A program made the translations under genes and the position numbers. DNA of 64,000 bases from Alphaproteobacteria bacterium. GTDB lineage: Bacteria; Pseudomonadota; Alphaproteobacteria; Rickettsiales; JADKJE01. The stretch spans positions 81,575-145,574 of the forward strand of contig JADKJE010000005.1 of the NCBI GenBank assembly GCA_016722515.1, read 5' to 3'. Within the stretch, counting starts at the first letter, position 1; every line of letters begins with the position of its first letter. Below the pieces are notes generated by a model. The model did no database searches, was not told where the DNA came from, and worked only from the letters and a program-made list of their open reading frames with translations. Positions 18,970-27,912 of this stretch are shown here, one piece after another.

Positions 18970-21474
18970 ATGTTCCGTTTTTGGTGTTTTCTTATCGTCA
19001 TGTTATGTGCTGCAACTATTTCAATGGCACGCGCCGGCCAACCAGAAGATCAAAATACCAATGATCCCAATAATGTGCAGATGGAATATGTTCCTTTGGC
19101 AGATCAAAAGACGGGTACGACAACCATTCCTTCTCAAAGTGAAGAAGATGCGTTAAAGAATGCGTTTGATAATCTTTCGTCGCAAGCTTTAAATCCCACG
19201 GAAGCTGAAAAAGCAAAGAAAAAAGAAGCGGTCGAGAAAACCCAAACCGCCGCTAAGGACACGGGTGAAAAACTAAAAAAGCTAAGCGCGGATGCCGAGT
19301 TAGATCAATTTTTCAGCGAGGGAATGGATTCTCAAACCAGTTCACAAAAGGCATCTTCGAGTACAGCCACTTCTTCAGCAACGTCTGAGGCAAAGGCGAC
19401 AACATCGGCTAAAGACCAGCAGAAAACAGAAAAAGCATTAGATGAGCTCATGAAGAAGCCAGTGATTGCGCCTAGTGTAAAAACCGAGCCGGCTGTTGAT
19501 GCGACCAAAAAAGTTCCTCAATTGCCAGAGCCAAGCATTGTGACAACCCCTGGACAGGCACCAGCCGCAAGTTCGCTGGAATCGCTGTTGGGTAAACCGG
19601 TTGTTAAAACTGTAACTAAACCTTCTGGTTCAGACGTGGCCAAACCAGTCGCTGCGGACGTAAAAACGGAAACAAAAACTGAGACGAAATTAGAAACAAA
19701 AACGGGCACTAAAACAGAAACCAAAACAGAAACCAAAACAGTACAAGTGCCTGCTCAGGGGGCTAAGCAACTGGTTCAACCTACAGTATCCTCCGTTCCA
19801 TCCACAAGTGCCGCTGTGTCGCCACCACCTGCGGTAGCTCCAGTCATGGTACCCGTACCAGCTCCTGTGGCTCCTACCCAACAGGGAAAAACACCCGTTG
19901 TTATAGCTCCCGCTTTGCCGGCAGGGCCTGGTCCTAAAACATCGCTTGTAACAACGAAAACAACCACTGAGACGATTCAGCCGGCAGTTCCCGCGCAGAC
20001 ACTAGATATTCCAAAACTGGGTGATATTAAGCAAGACGTTCAAAATCTCAAGAAAGCTGATACAAAAGTTGAAACCAAGACCGAAACCAAAACACAAGTA
20101 AAAACAGAAAATAAGCCGGATGAAAAACAACAGGCCAAATCCGAAATCAAAACGGAAGTTAAAGCCCAGACAAAGACAGCTTCACCGGTTAAAATGATAG
20201 CGCCTGTGACGGTTTTGCCATCCACAGGGCCTCAAACACCCGTTACTGCGGATACTTTAAATAAAGCAGAACTGCTTGGCGCAGATGCAAAAGGTAAAAT
20301 AGAATTACCGGAGCAAGGGGCCAGTACTCAGCCTGACCAATCGGCAGCTGCCGCTGTTTTAGAAGAGCCCGATGCTGTAGTTGAAGCTAAGAAAGTTGAG
20401 AAAAATCCTACCAAGAAATCGAAATCAAAGTCTAAAGACAAAAGCAAACATTCGCATACTAAAAAATATGCAAAATCACCGCATCCAGCTACCCACAAGG
20501 ACAGTGCTGATGTGACGGCTCAAGAGGGTGAAGGCACGAATGATGAAATACCATCTACGAATGACGTGATGCCAGATACTCAGAAAGCCATGGATAAAGT
20601 TGTGTCTACCCGTCGACAAAATCAGATTGAAAAATCGAAACAGAAGGGCAAGGGGGCTGACCAGGATAAAAATGAGACGATCGTTGTTGATCATATTGTG
20701 ACACCTCCAGTTGCAACAAGTCCATCTGGTGAGGCAAGTCCAGCTGAAAAAGAATTATTTACCGTAACTCCGGGATCTGATTCGCCAGCTAATGGCGCGG
20801 CAGCTAAGCCGATGCGAGGTAATAATGGCGCTGATGCTGCTGCTCCTGCCAAGGCGGTGAAGCCAATGGAATTATCTATTTCAGAATCAAAAGAAGATAA
20901 GGCTGCAAACAAAGATCTCGATTTAGCCTATCAGGCCTACCAAGTTGGGCAATATGAAGCGGCTGCTAAGCTTTACGGCAGTGCTGTGAAGACAAGTCCC
21001 GATAATGAACAGGCTCTCTTTGGTTTAGGTACGGTTTACCATCAAATGAAAAATTATCGCCTAGCACAGGAATATTACAGCAAGGTGTTGAAAATAAATC
21101 CTAACCATTCGGGTGCGCTTAATAATTTGTTGGCGGTATTAACCGAGGATAATCCATCGGCTGCTATTGCTGAGCTGAACAGGCTGGAAACTGTAAGCCC
21201 GGGCAATTCTGCTATTATGGCCCATAAAGGGGTTGTGTATGCGAAAATGGGTGATAACGGCAAGGCTAACGAGTATTTTAAACGGGCAATTACTCTTGAA
21301 GCAGATAATACGGATTATGTTTATAATTATGCTGTTTTCCTGGATAAGTCGGGTCATCGCGAAGAAGCACGTCAGCAATATAGCCGACTGCTGGAATTAA
21401 ATGCCGAGGGCAAGTCGCTTCCAATTCCAGCTCATGAGATTCATCAAAGATTAACCTTTCTTAGTGCAAAATAG
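18970..21474 (+). CDS. Large exported TPR protein with Lys/Thr/Glu/Pro-rich linker
   Basis: An 834-residue protein with a signal peptide (MFRFWCFLIVMLCAATISMARA). Residues 60-640 are low-complexity, rich in Lys, Thr, Glu, Ala and Pro, with KTETKTETKT-type runs near residues 230-260 and 360-400, and a Lys-rich patch (KKSKSKSKDKSKHSHTKK) near 480. The last ~190 residues are tetratricopeptide repeats (DLAYQAYQVGQYEAAAKLYG, ALFGLGTVYHQMKNYRLAQE, AIMAHKGVVYAKMGDNGKAN, YVYNYAVFLDKSGHREEAR). The likely place is the periplasm, possibly spanning to the outer membrane. It lies 49 bases upstream of pilT, so a role in type IV pilus assembly is an attractive inference. No named family was recognised. Confidence 0.75.
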   Translation: MFRFWCFLIVMLCAATISMARAGQPEDQNTNDPNNVQMEYVPLADQKTGTTTIPSQSEEDALKNAFDNLSSQALNPTEAEKAKKKEAVEKTQTAAKDTGEKLKKLSADAELDQFFSEGMDSQTSSQKASSSTATSSATSEAKATTSAKDQQKTEKALDELMKKPVIAPSVKTEPAVDATKKVPQLPEPSIVTTPGQAPAASSLESLLGKPVVKTVTKPSGSDVAKPVAADVKTETKTETKLETKTGTKTETKTETKTVQVPAQGAKQLVQPTVSSVPSTSAAVSPPPAVAPVMVPVPAPVAPTQQGKTPVVIAPALPAGPGPKTSLVTTKTTTETIQPAVPAQTLDIPKLGDIKQDVQNLKKADTKVETKTETKTQVKTENKPDEKQQAKSEIKTEVKAQTKTASPVKMIAPVTVLPSTGPQTPVTADTLNKAELLGADAKGKIELPEQGASTQPDQSAAAAVLEEPDAVVEAKKVEKNPTKKSKSKSKDKSKHSHTKKYAKSPHPATHKDSADVTAQEGEGTNDEIPSTNDVMPDTQKAMDKVVSTRRQNQIEKSKQKGKGADQDKNETIVVDHIVTPPVATSPSGEASPAEKELFTVTPGSDSPANGAAAKPMRGNNGADAAAPAKAVKPMELSISESKEDKAANKDLDLAYQAYQVGQYEAAAKLYGSAVKTSPDNEQALFGLGTVYHQMKNYRLAQEYYSKVLKINPNHSGALNNLLAVLTEDNPSAAIAELNRLETVSPGNSAIMAHKGVVYAKMGDNGKANEYFKRAITLEADNTDYVYNYAVFLDKSGHREEARQQYSRLLELNAEGKSLPIPAHEIHQRLTFLSAK
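19660..19743 (+). repeat. ACN-AAA-type codon repeat (Lys-Thr-Glu tract)
   Basis: A purine-rich imperfect repeat of aaaacnga(a/g)ac units encodes alternating TKTET and LETKT blocks in the TPR protein. A shorter version occurs at about 20,065-20,170. Such tracts can change length by slippage. Confidence 0.7.
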
Positions 21475-21484
21475 TAAGTGAACG

Positions 21485-21499
21485 CCTGTCTGAGACAGG
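21485..21499 (+). other. Small perfect hairpin between TPR gene and pilT
   Basis: CCTGTCT pairs with AGACAGG around a single G, flanked by GTAAG and CTTAC that can extend the structure. No T run follows, so it may partly attenuate or protect the transcript that leads into pilT, rather than end it. Confidence 0.4.
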
Positions 21500-21523
21500 C
21501 CCTTACTTTGAAAGGTACTTTAG

Positions 21524-22606
21524 ATGGAAATTACAGAGTTGCTGGCATTCGCCGAGAAAAACGGCGCTTCTGACGTTCATATTGTTTCTAATAATGCACC
21601 ATTATTGCGTATCCACGGTGATATAGCGCCATTGCGCATGGGTAAATTGACTCCTGATGAAATTAAGCATCTGATATATTCGATTATGACCGAAAAACAG
21701 CGTGCGACGTTTGAGGAAGACTGGGAAATAGACTTTTCGGTGCAATTTGGTCCCCATAGTCGTTTTCGTGTGAACGCCTTTAATACCATGGAAGGACCAG
21801 CAGCCGCCTTGCGTTTTATTCCTACTAAAATTCAATCCTTAGATGATTTAAAAACACCGCCGATCTTGAGGCAATTAACGTATTTAAATAGTGGGATGGT
21901 CCTGGTAACAGGGCCGACTGGTAGCGGTAAATCAACCACGCTTGCAGCGATGGTCGATGAAATTAACCGTATGCAGAATAAACATATCTTGACGATCGAA
22001 GATCCGGTGGAGTTCGTCCACCATTCAAACGAATCATTGGTAAACCAGCGTGAAGTAGGTAAAAACACCAAATCATTTGCCAGGGCGCTTAAGAGTGCGC
22101 TGCGTGAAGACCCAGATGTGATATTAGTGGGTGAGATGCGCGATTTGGAAACGATTTCACTCGCTTTAACGGCGGCAGAAACAGGACACGTGGTTTTTGG
22201 TACGCTGCATACCAGTTCTGCGGCTAAAACCGTTGACCGTATTATTGACGTGTTCCCTGCTGACGATAAAGACATGGTGAGGACGATGTTATCGGGTTCA
22301 TTGCGCGCCGTCGTTTCGCAGCGGCTGGTCAAACGTAAGGATGAAACGGGACGTATTGCGGTTCATGAAATATTGCTCAATACCCCGGCGGTAGGTAACC
22401 TTATCCGTGACGGTAAAATTCCGCAAATCACGTCGATCATGCAGGTGGGGTCGCGTTTGGGAATGATCACTATGAAGGATAATGCTCAGAAACTGCTCGA
22501 CGAGGGGCTGATTAACCAGGAAGCCTATAATCTCTTAATTAAAGAGACAACAGCAGATGACACGCAGCCACCTCAGCCGAAGAAAAATCAAGAAGGATCA
22601 TTCTAA
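21524..22606 (+). CDS. pilT: Type IV pilus retraction ATPase PilT
   Basis: The 360-residue protein matches PilT, the hexameric ATPase at the inner-membrane base that retracts type IV pili. The Walker A motif GPTGSGKSTT is near residue 130. The Asp box (ILTIEDPVEFVH) and Walker B (DVILVGEMRDLETI) follow, then the His box AAETGHVVFGTLHT and the C-terminal segment QRLVKRKDETGRIAVHEILL. The N-terminal PAS-like domain starts GASDVHI. The tail AIRE motif seen in many PilT proteins is not obvious. pilU follows after 15 bases. Confidence 0.93.
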   Translation: MEITELLAFAEKNGASDVHIVSNNAPLLRIHGDIAPLRMGKLTPDEIKHLIYSIMTEKQRATFEEDWEIDFSVQFGPHSRFRVNAFNTMEGPAAALRFIPTKIQSLDDLKTPPILRQLTYLNSGMVLVTGPTGSGKSTTLAAMVDEINRMQNKHILTIEDPVEFVHHSNESLVNQREVGKNTKSFARALKSALREDPDVILVGEMRDLETISLALTAAETGHVVFGTLHTSSAAKTVDRIIDVFPADDKDMVRTMLSGSLRAVVSQRLVKRKDETGRIAVHEILLNTPAVGNLIRDGKIPQITSIMQVGSRLGMITMKDNAQKLLDEGLINQEAYNLLIKETTADDTQPPQPKKNQEGSF

Positions 22607-22621
22607 TTCATAGGAACTATT

Positions 22622-23764
22622 ATGCTGAAAGCAGATCCCCAATCCATCATTAATCAAATGTTTGAAGCGATGGTAGCTAAGAAAGCATCCGACATCTATG
22701 TCACCTTGGGTGTTGCTCCTATGTTGCGATTAGATAATAAACTCCAGCCGATGGATATGCCACCGATGGAAGTGGATGATCTTGAACACATTGCTAATAC
22801 GCTTATGACTGAAAATCAGCGTGAAGAGTTCCATTCAACGTTTGAAATGAATTTTGCCGTTGCCTGGGAAAGTAAAGCAAGGTTTAGGATTAACGTCTAT
22901 AAGCAACAACAATCAACGGGTATTGTGATCCGCCGTATTCAAACAGACATCCCAACCATTGAGGGATTAAAATTGCCGGAAGTCTATGGCAAACTTGCTA
23001 TGCTGAAAAAAGGGTTGATCTTTTTAGTGGGAGGAACGGGATCGGGTAAGTCTTCATCGCTTGCAGCCATGATTAATCAACGTAATACCTATAGCTCTGG
23101 CCATATTATAACCATAGAAGATCCTATTGAGTTCGTCCATCAACACAAAGGCTGTGTTGTAACGCAGCGTGAGATTGGCATCGATACATTCTCTTTTGGC
23201 ATGGCGTTGAAGAATGCGTTGCGCCAGCGTTGTGACGTGGTGGTCATTGGGGAGATTCGTGACCGTGAAACATTAGAGCATGCGCTTTATTTTGCGGAAA
23301 CGGGGCACTTATGTATTTCAACGCTGCACGCCAGCAATACCAACCAGGCGATCGAAAGGATCATCAACTTTTTCCCTGAAGAATATCATCGTCAAGTGAT
23401 GATTACAGTTTCGCAGAATTTAAAGGCCATTATCAGCCAAAAAATTATACCATCACGTGATGGACGCACTGCCCTTGCGACTGAAATTCTGCTTAACCAA
23501 GGTTTAATTACCCGCTTGATTGAAGAAGGCAATGTTCAAGAAATTAAGGAAACGATGGAGCAAAATGCCCTTGATGGTGTGCAAACCTTTGACCAGGCAC
23601 TTTATGATCTGTATATCAGTGGTCTGGTAAGCCGTGAAATGGCTCTGGAAGAAGCGGATAACCCGGCTAACCTGCGTTTGCGCTTTAAGCAAGCAGAGGC
23701 GGCGGCAAACCGTGATTCTGATCCTAAGTTTAAACTCGAACGTGACAATAAAAACCAGTTCTAG
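22622..23764 (+). CDS. pilU: PilT-like accessory retraction ATPase PilU
   Basis: A 380-residue PilT paralogue placed directly after pilT. It has KKASDIYVTLG at the start, Walker A GGTGSGKSSS, IITIEDPIEFVHQHKGC, Walker B DVVVIGEIRDRETL, FAETGHLCISTLHAS and the characteristic QNLKAIISQKIIPS region. PilU works with PilT for high-force retraction and twitching. The pair implies type IVa pili, although no other pil genes are in this window. Confidence 0.9.
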   Translation: MLKADPQSIINQMFEAMVAKKASDIYVTLGVAPMLRLDNKLQPMDMPPMEVDDLEHIANTLMTENQREEFHSTFEMNFAVAWESKARFRINVYKQQQSTGIVIRRIQTDIPTIEGLKLPEVYGKLAMLKKGLIFLVGGTGSGKSSSLAAMINQRNTYSSGHIITIEDPIEFVHQHKGCVVTQREIGIDTFSFGMALKNALRQRCDVVVIGEIRDRETLEHALYFAETGHLCISTLHASNTNQAIERIINFFPEEYHRQVMITVSQNLKAIISQKIIPSRDGRTALATEILLNQGLITRLIEEGNVQEIKETMEQNALDGVQTFDQALYDLYISGLVSREMALEEADNPANLRLRFKQAEAAANRDSDPKFKLERDNKNQF

Positions 23765-23802
23765 TATCATAGGGGCATTCACACCCCTAAGCATGCTATT
23801 TT

Positions 23803-24705
23803 ATGACCACTCATCATCAAGGTTCCAAGCTTGAAGGTATTGCCTCTATCCTTGCTGTCGTTCTTATCTGGAGCGGATGGATGGCTATCAGTCGCCTGGG
23901 CGTTACCCATGCACTTAACGCTGCCGATATTGCCGCCATCCGTTTTTTTGTTTCTGGATTAATATTACTTCCCTGGTGGATGAAAAATATTACCTGGTTT
24001 GGCCCAAAAGGGTTGGGTGGAATTATTCTGGCCATCTGTCTTGGTGCTCCGTATACCTTTATTGCGGTCAGTGGCATGCATTATGCTACCGTTGCCCATG
24101 CCGGTATGATTTATGGTATTTCTGCATGCCTGACCTGTTTAATGGGGATGTGGTTATTGGGTGAATATTCAACACCGGTTAAATTGGCTGGTTTAGTGAT
24201 TACGATGTTAGGTGCACTGGCTTTAATGTCCAAAGGAAGCACCCATGCCGAACTTAGTTTGGGCCATTTTTTGTTTATAGTTGCCGGTGGTTTATTAAGC
24301 CTATATGCCATTTTAGTCAAAAAATGGAAAGTACCTGCGTTTACTGCGGCGGCCAATGTGTGTGTATGGTCATTGTTACTTTATCTGCCTGTGTATGTCA
24401 TGTTTCTACCTAAACAGATTATGACAGCTTCGTCATCAGAATTATGCTTACAAGTGGTGTATCAGGGAGTTATTACCAGCATTGGCGGATTGATATTTTT
24501 CAACCGGGGGGTGGCTATTTTAGGAGCGAGCCAGGCAAGCGCTTTCATGCCATTGGTTCCGGCTTTGGCAACGTTGATTTCGATTCCGTTACTTGGAGAA
24601 GTCCCTAGCTCGGTAGAATGGCTGGGGATATGCCTGATTTCTGTTGGAATATTACTGGCAAGTGGCGTTGTTCGTTTTGGCTGCAAAAAATGGGTTAACG
24701 TGTAA
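23803..24705 (+). CDS. EamA/DMT-family transporter
   Basis: A 300-residue, ten-helix inner-membrane protein with two EamA halves: ASILAVVLIWSGWMAISRLG and IAAIRFFVSGLILLPWW in the first, GGLLSLYAILVKKW and SQASAFMPLVPALATLISIPLLGEVPS in the second. Members of the drug/metabolite transporter family export amino acids, purines or other small metabolites; the substrate here cannot be read from sequence. Its 3' end overlaps the oppositely oriented rhodanese gene by 11 bases. Confidence 0.85.
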   Translation: MTTHHQGSKLEGIASILAVVLIWSGWMAISRLGVTHALNAADIAAIRFFVSGLILLPWWMKNITWFGPKGLGGIILAICLGAPYTFIAVSGMHYATVAHAGMIYGISACLTCLMGMWLLGEYSTPVKLAGLVITMLGALALMSKGSTHAELSLGHFLFIVAGGLLSLYAILVKKWKVPAFTAAANVCVWSLLLYLPVYVMFLPKQIMTASSSELCLQVVYQGVITSIGGLIFFNRGVAILGASQASAFMPLVPALATLISIPLLGEVPSSVEWLGICLISVGILLASGVVRFGCKKWVNV

Positions 24706-25015
24706 CCGGAAAACCGGCATTAACCCAACTGCTAATCCCACCTTCTAAATTATAGACTTCCTGATCGGGAACGGTGCTTAGAATGAGTTGGCAGGCCATC
24801 GCACTGCGTTTTCCTCCTAAACATTGGATGACCAATTTTTTATCCTGTATTTCAGGAAGCTGTAGTGGTGAAAAACGGCTTAGGGGCAGATGAATAGCAC
24901 CTTGAATATGAGCTTCCTTAAATTCGTCGTCCTCGCGCACATCAATGACAATTGCCTGATTGTGGTCAATCCATGTTTTAAGTGTGTCTACGTTAATCGT
25001 GGGCAAGGTGTTCAT
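24695..25015 (-). CDS. Single-domain rhodanese-like sulfurtransferase
   Basis: The 106-residue rhodanese fold includes VIDVREDDEFKEAHIQGAIHLPLSRF and the active loop QCLGGKRSAMA, whose Cys would carry the persulfide. The final EGGISSWVNAGFPV is typical. Small stand-alone rhodaneses pass sulfur in various pathways. Its start overlaps the end of the upstream HEAT-like gene by 23 bases, so the two are coupled. Confidence 0.88.
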   Translation of the reverse strand: MNTLPTINVDTLKTWIDHNQAIVIDVREDDEFKEAHIQGAIHLPLSRFSPLQLPEIQDKKLVIQCLGGKRSAMACQLILSTVPDQEVYNLEGGISSWVNAGFPVTR

Positions 25016-25916
25016 GGTGAGGCTCCATCGTACAAATTTCGTTCAGTTTTAAATGTAGTTGCGGGTGAATCTGGTGTAAGGCTGCATCATGGCAATAGGT
25101 GTGTTGCTCTGAAGAAGCCAGTGTTCTTAGGATGGCAATGATCGTCAACGTGTGGTTATTTTGGATCAGATTCTGGCATTGTGTTTTGCGCTGTGCAGAT
25201 ACAGGCATGACGGAATACGACTGATGGCCCGACCTGTAAACGTCAATTTCTAGTGGGAAATTCTGTTCTTTCAACGGGGCTATCGCATCGCGCACTAGTT
25301 GTTTAGGTAAGGTTTTAATAGCACCAGTCAGCAATTGAGGTGCATCTTGGGCCTGGGTAAGATTATTAGCGCGGAAGGTGCCTAGTAAAATCCCGTTCAC
25401 AAACGAACAATCCGTATGTTCACTTTGCTGTTTGAGCCACTGCACATTTTTATCCAAAAGCGATAGAATCGAAGCTGGCGTAAGGGATGCTTGATGCGGT
25501 TTCATTCTGGCTAAAGCAAGTTTAGCAGAAGTAACCGTTTGGGTGGAGGGGCTGGACAATAAGGATAGGAGTGGCTCAAGGGCCGATTGAGAAAATTCCC
25601 CTAAAACAAGCGCAGATCCATAGGCAATATCGGTATCTTTTTGTTCGAGTAGTTTTAATAAAACGGGAATGTCGGTCTGGGAGAATTGCGTAGAAAAATG
25701 TGTAAGTTCAGCTTCTGGTAGCGTCTGTTTTTCGTATTTATCAAACAGATGCGCTTTCTGTATGGCACAAGAAACTTCTTTTAACCGGCTGCCTCTACAG
25801 CTGCTCCACCAATCCCATAATTGTGTACCACCAAGTACAGCAACAATAACCAGGGCGATTGCAGGCTTCAAGAACGCTTTAGGTGAAGTTTGGGGGCGTG
25901 GACGGGAATAAAACAT
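24993..25916 (-). CDS. Single-span protein with HEAT-like repeats
   Basis: A 307-residue protein with one N-terminal membrane segment (FLKPAIALVIVAVLGGTQLW) followed by a soluble domain. The section IPVLLKLLEQKDTDIAYGSALVLGEFSQSALEPLLSLLSSPSTQTVTSAKLALARMK reads like two HEAT repeats. Several cysteines (for example CRGS, EVSCA, TDCSF, TQCQN, TYCHD, EICTM) suggest a periplasmic, possibly disulfide-bonded domain. It overlaps the rhodanese gene downstream. No specific function is recognised. Confidence 0.6.
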   Translation of the reverse strand: MFYSRPRPQTSPKAFLKPAIALVIVAVLGGTQLWDWWSSCRGSRLKEVSCAIQKAHLFDKYEKQTLPEAELTHFSTQFSQTDIPVLLKLLEQKDTDIAYGSALVLGEFSQSALEPLLSLLSSPSTQTVTSAKLALARMKPHQASLTPASILSLLDKNVQWLKQQSEHTDCSFVNGILLGTFRANNLTQAQDAPQLLTGAIKTLPKQLVRDAIAPLKEQNFPLEIDVYRSGHQSYSVMPVSAQRKTQCQNLIQNNHTLTIIAILRTLASSEQHTYCHDAALHQIHPQLHLKLNEICTMEPHHEHLAHD

Positions 25917-26103
25917 ATGGCTACAGCAAATGTGACAGTCTTTCTATTTTTATGGTAGGTGATAATATCTGTTTTTTCAAGGATTTATATTGTGTTATGA
26001 GGGGCTAAGAATGCAGGATTTAAGCCGTTTTGTAAGCGTTAGTAATCTCCTGTTAAACCATTAAGCCTATACTGGATAATATGACTAATGAAAAGGAAAT
26101 GCT

Positions 26104-26568
26104 ATGAATCATCAACATACTTGGATTCTCGTAGCTGACGCCGGCAACGCCAGAATCCTCCAATATGAAGGGCCCTTTAAACCATTAACACAGGTAGATG
26201 GTGCTCTGTTTGCGCACAAACATGAAATGAATCATGAGTTTGTATCCTCCGACAGAGGGCGAACGGCAGGACGATTTGCAGGTAGCAAACACGCATTTGA
26301 ATGGCCGACCGATCCGCATCAATATGAGAAGAAAATATTTGCTAAGGAATTAACGAGGTTCCTGGGCGCTCATGAGCAGGATTTTCAACGGCTAATATTA
26401 GTGGCACCACCTGAAATGATGGGTAATATTCACCACGAAACCAAAGCAAATCATATATTGACGAAGAAGATCTATGCCAAAGAAACAAAAAATTTAACGC
26501 GAGTGCCACTCCATCGAATGGCTCAGCATTTGAAGGGAGTCCTCAACTTCCAATTAAAGGCTGCATGA
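26104..26568 (+). CDS. Host-attachment protein family (Host_attach)
   Basis: The 154-residue protein fits the family annotated as required for attachment to host cells: WILVADAGNARILQYEGP at the start, a basic central segment, FAKELTRFLGAHEQDFQRLILVAPPEMMG in the middle, and a C-terminal segment that ends HRMAQHLKGVL. The fold is related to bacterial eRF1-like/archaeal release-factor-like domains, so its molecular role may be on RNA or ribosomes rather than adhesion; the family name comes from plant-associated rhizobia. AAGGAAA precedes the ATG. The terminator downstream was the target region of the island. Confidence 0.75.
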   Translation: MNHQHTWILVADAGNARILQYEGPFKPLTQVDGALFAHKHEMNHEFVSSDRGRTAGRFAGSKHAFEWPTDPHQYEKKIFAKELTRFLGAHEQDFQRLILVAPPEMMGNIHHETKANHILTKKIYAKETKNLTRVPLHRMAQHLKGVLNFQLKAA

Positions 26569-26600
26569 TAGAAATGTAATAAATTATTAATATTATTTAT

Positions 26601-26635
26601 AAAAACCGGACAAAATAGTATTTTGTCCGGTTTTT
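26601..26635 (+). terminator. Strong terminator after the host-attachment gene
   Basis: AAAAACCGGACAAAA (26601-26615) pairs perfectly with TTTTGTCCGGTTTTT (26621-26635). The 190-bp direct repeat begins inside this stem at 26612, so the second repeat copy at 36,011 keeps only the 3' arm of the hairpin. Confidence 0.92.
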
Positions 26636-26801
26636 ATTATTTAAACCTATAATAAGCCGTGTCAGAGCCCTATTCACGTTTGAAGTGCAACTATTGATTT
26701 ATAATGATCTATCATTTTAAATCCCAGAAGCCAATGAAAACAAGAGAGTGAGACCCTACTCTAGGTTTGTCGTTTATGAACGGCAGACGTTAGTGGACAC
26801 T
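26612..26801 (+). repeat. 190-bp direct repeat, left copy (putative target duplication)
   Basis: This stretch is identical base for base to 36,011-36,200. It ends exactly where a left IS1634-like end begins (CTTGTTTTCGTCGA at 26,802), while the right copy begins exactly after a right end (ACGAAGACAGG ending at 36,010). IS1634 and IS1549 are known to make long, variable target duplications, so I interpret it as a target duplication made by the island. It contains part of a terminator and an older, inverted IS end. Confidence 0.9.
26692..26743 (-). repeat. Inverted solo left end of the IS1634-like element
   Basis: The reverse complement of these 52 bases begins CTTGTTTTCATTGGCTTCTG and ends AGATCATTATAAATCAAT, clearly related to the left ends at 26,802 and 57,534. 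It is a relic of an earlier insertion, present before the island arrived because it sits inside the duplicated 190 bp (also at 36,091-36,142). With the end at 26,802 it forms a long inverted repeat around 58 bases. Confidence 0.75.
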
Positions 26802-27198
26802 CTTGTTTTCGTCGACCACTGAGATTTGAAATTTTAGATCATTATAAATCAATGTGTTATTGATTGAGAAAATTCGATTTGGGTGTTCAGAGGAGATTTT
26901 GTATGTTCCTTTGATGTACATGCGATCCTAGAAGAACAAGAGCGGTAGCCTTAGTATCCCGATTATAGAAAAGTTCCGAGAGACCTATAAGGTTGTCGAA
27001 ACAGTAGGTTGCGCAGTACTCCCTGTCTCCCCGGTCTATACACTCTGGTGAGGGGGGGGGGAGGTGGGAAGGCAACATGCTGTGATTCAATGATTCTATT
27101 AAAAACGAAACCAAACAGCCTCACATTTGGCAGAAGTCAGGAAAAAAGTTGATCGATCTCTAAAACCTCGTTTCAGGTGTCCCATTGACGAAGACAGG
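26802..27198 (+). mobile_element. Internally deleted IS1634-like copy (both ends present)
   Basis: A 397-base remnant. From the ATG at 26914 the frame reads MYMRS-stop-KNKSGSLSIPIIEKF, then RETYKVVETVGCA, which resembles the N-terminus of IS1634/IS1549-type transposases (M..R.KKNKSG....I....G.YK..ETVG) broken by a TAG at 26929-26931; the frame ends at 27051. A run of ten G (27052-27061) and unrelated bases follow. Then comes the 3' end of a transposase (SGKKLIDL-stop) and the right terminus GGTGTCCCATTGACGAAGAC ending at 27198. Nothing here can be functional. Confidence 0.75.
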
Positions 27199-27912
27199 TG
27201 CCCGTATCAAGAATGAATCAATGGCTATGAAGGAAACAATTCTAGAAACAGCCAAAACACTGACAGATGGCCAAATAGTGACGTTAGATCAAGCGCATGG
27301 TCCAGTCTTGATTCTTACCTTCTCAAAGCAACGGGCCAAGAAAGACAGGCATAACCGAGATAAGGGTATAGACAAACTACGCAAACAAGTAGCGAAAGGT
27401 AAGCTACAAAAACAGCACATTAATAATCGGGGGTATAATAAGTTCTTGTCAATGCAAGGAAACATAGAGGTCACACTGGATGAAGAAAAGATCATTCAAG
27501 AATCTAAATGGGATGGGTTAAAGGGATATATCACTAATAGCACCTTACCGGCCCAAGATCTTGTTGAGCATTATAAGGAACTATGGAATATCGAAAGGGC
27601 GTTCAGGATTTCAAAAACGGACTTACGTATACGTCCCATCTTTCATCGAAAGAAAGAGAGGATAGAAGCACATCTGTGCATAGCATTTGCCGCCTATGCT
27701 GTGTATAAAGAATTGGAGCGTAAGCTTAAAATCAATAAGACAGGTATGTCTGCAGCACAAGCTATTGAACTCTCCAAAACTATCTTCCACGCATCATTCA
27801 AACTACCAGAATCAGGGAAAGAGATAACCATATTTAACAACTTATCTGGAGATCAAAAAAAGTTGATCGATCTCTAAAATCTCTCTCGGGTGTCCCATTG
27901 ACGAAGACAGGA
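27199..27912 (+). mobile_element. 5'-truncated IS1634-family element with transposase C-terminus
   Basis: The frame to 27877 encodes about 225 residues typical of the C-terminal half of IS1634-family transposases: KRAKKDRH-like and HNRDKGIDKLRKQV segments, NNRGYNKFL, WDGLKGYITN, ELWNIERAFRISKTDLRIRP (the Y/R-E-K region of the catalytic core) and RIEAHLCIAFAAYAVYKELE. The catalytic N-terminal part is absent, so this is a pseudogene. A TTG start at 27185 would lie in the end of the previous IS copy and has no meaning. The right end (to 27912) abuts the truncated exoprotein tip. Confidence 0.82.

Noticed and set aside
19518..20225. Several long open frames on the minus strand opposite the TPR gene
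   Set aside because: They are mirror frames of the Lys/Thr/Pro repeats, with Val-rich low-complexity products and no ribosome sites.
21832..22332. 166-codon open frame antisense to pilT
   Set aside because: Composition and position show it to be a shadow of the conserved pilT coding strand.
23766..23788. Possible terminator after pilU (AGGGG...CCCCT)
   Set aside because: The stem is only five bases and no T run follows.
27052..27061. Run of ten G, a possible phase-variation tract
   Set aside because: It lies in a deleted IS remnant after a frame that already contains two stops, so it cannot switch a functional gene.
27185..27877. Complete-looking 230-codon transposase frame starting at TTG
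   Set aside because: The first residues come from the end of the preceding IS copy; the true gene is 5'-truncated and lacks the catalytic N-terminal half.
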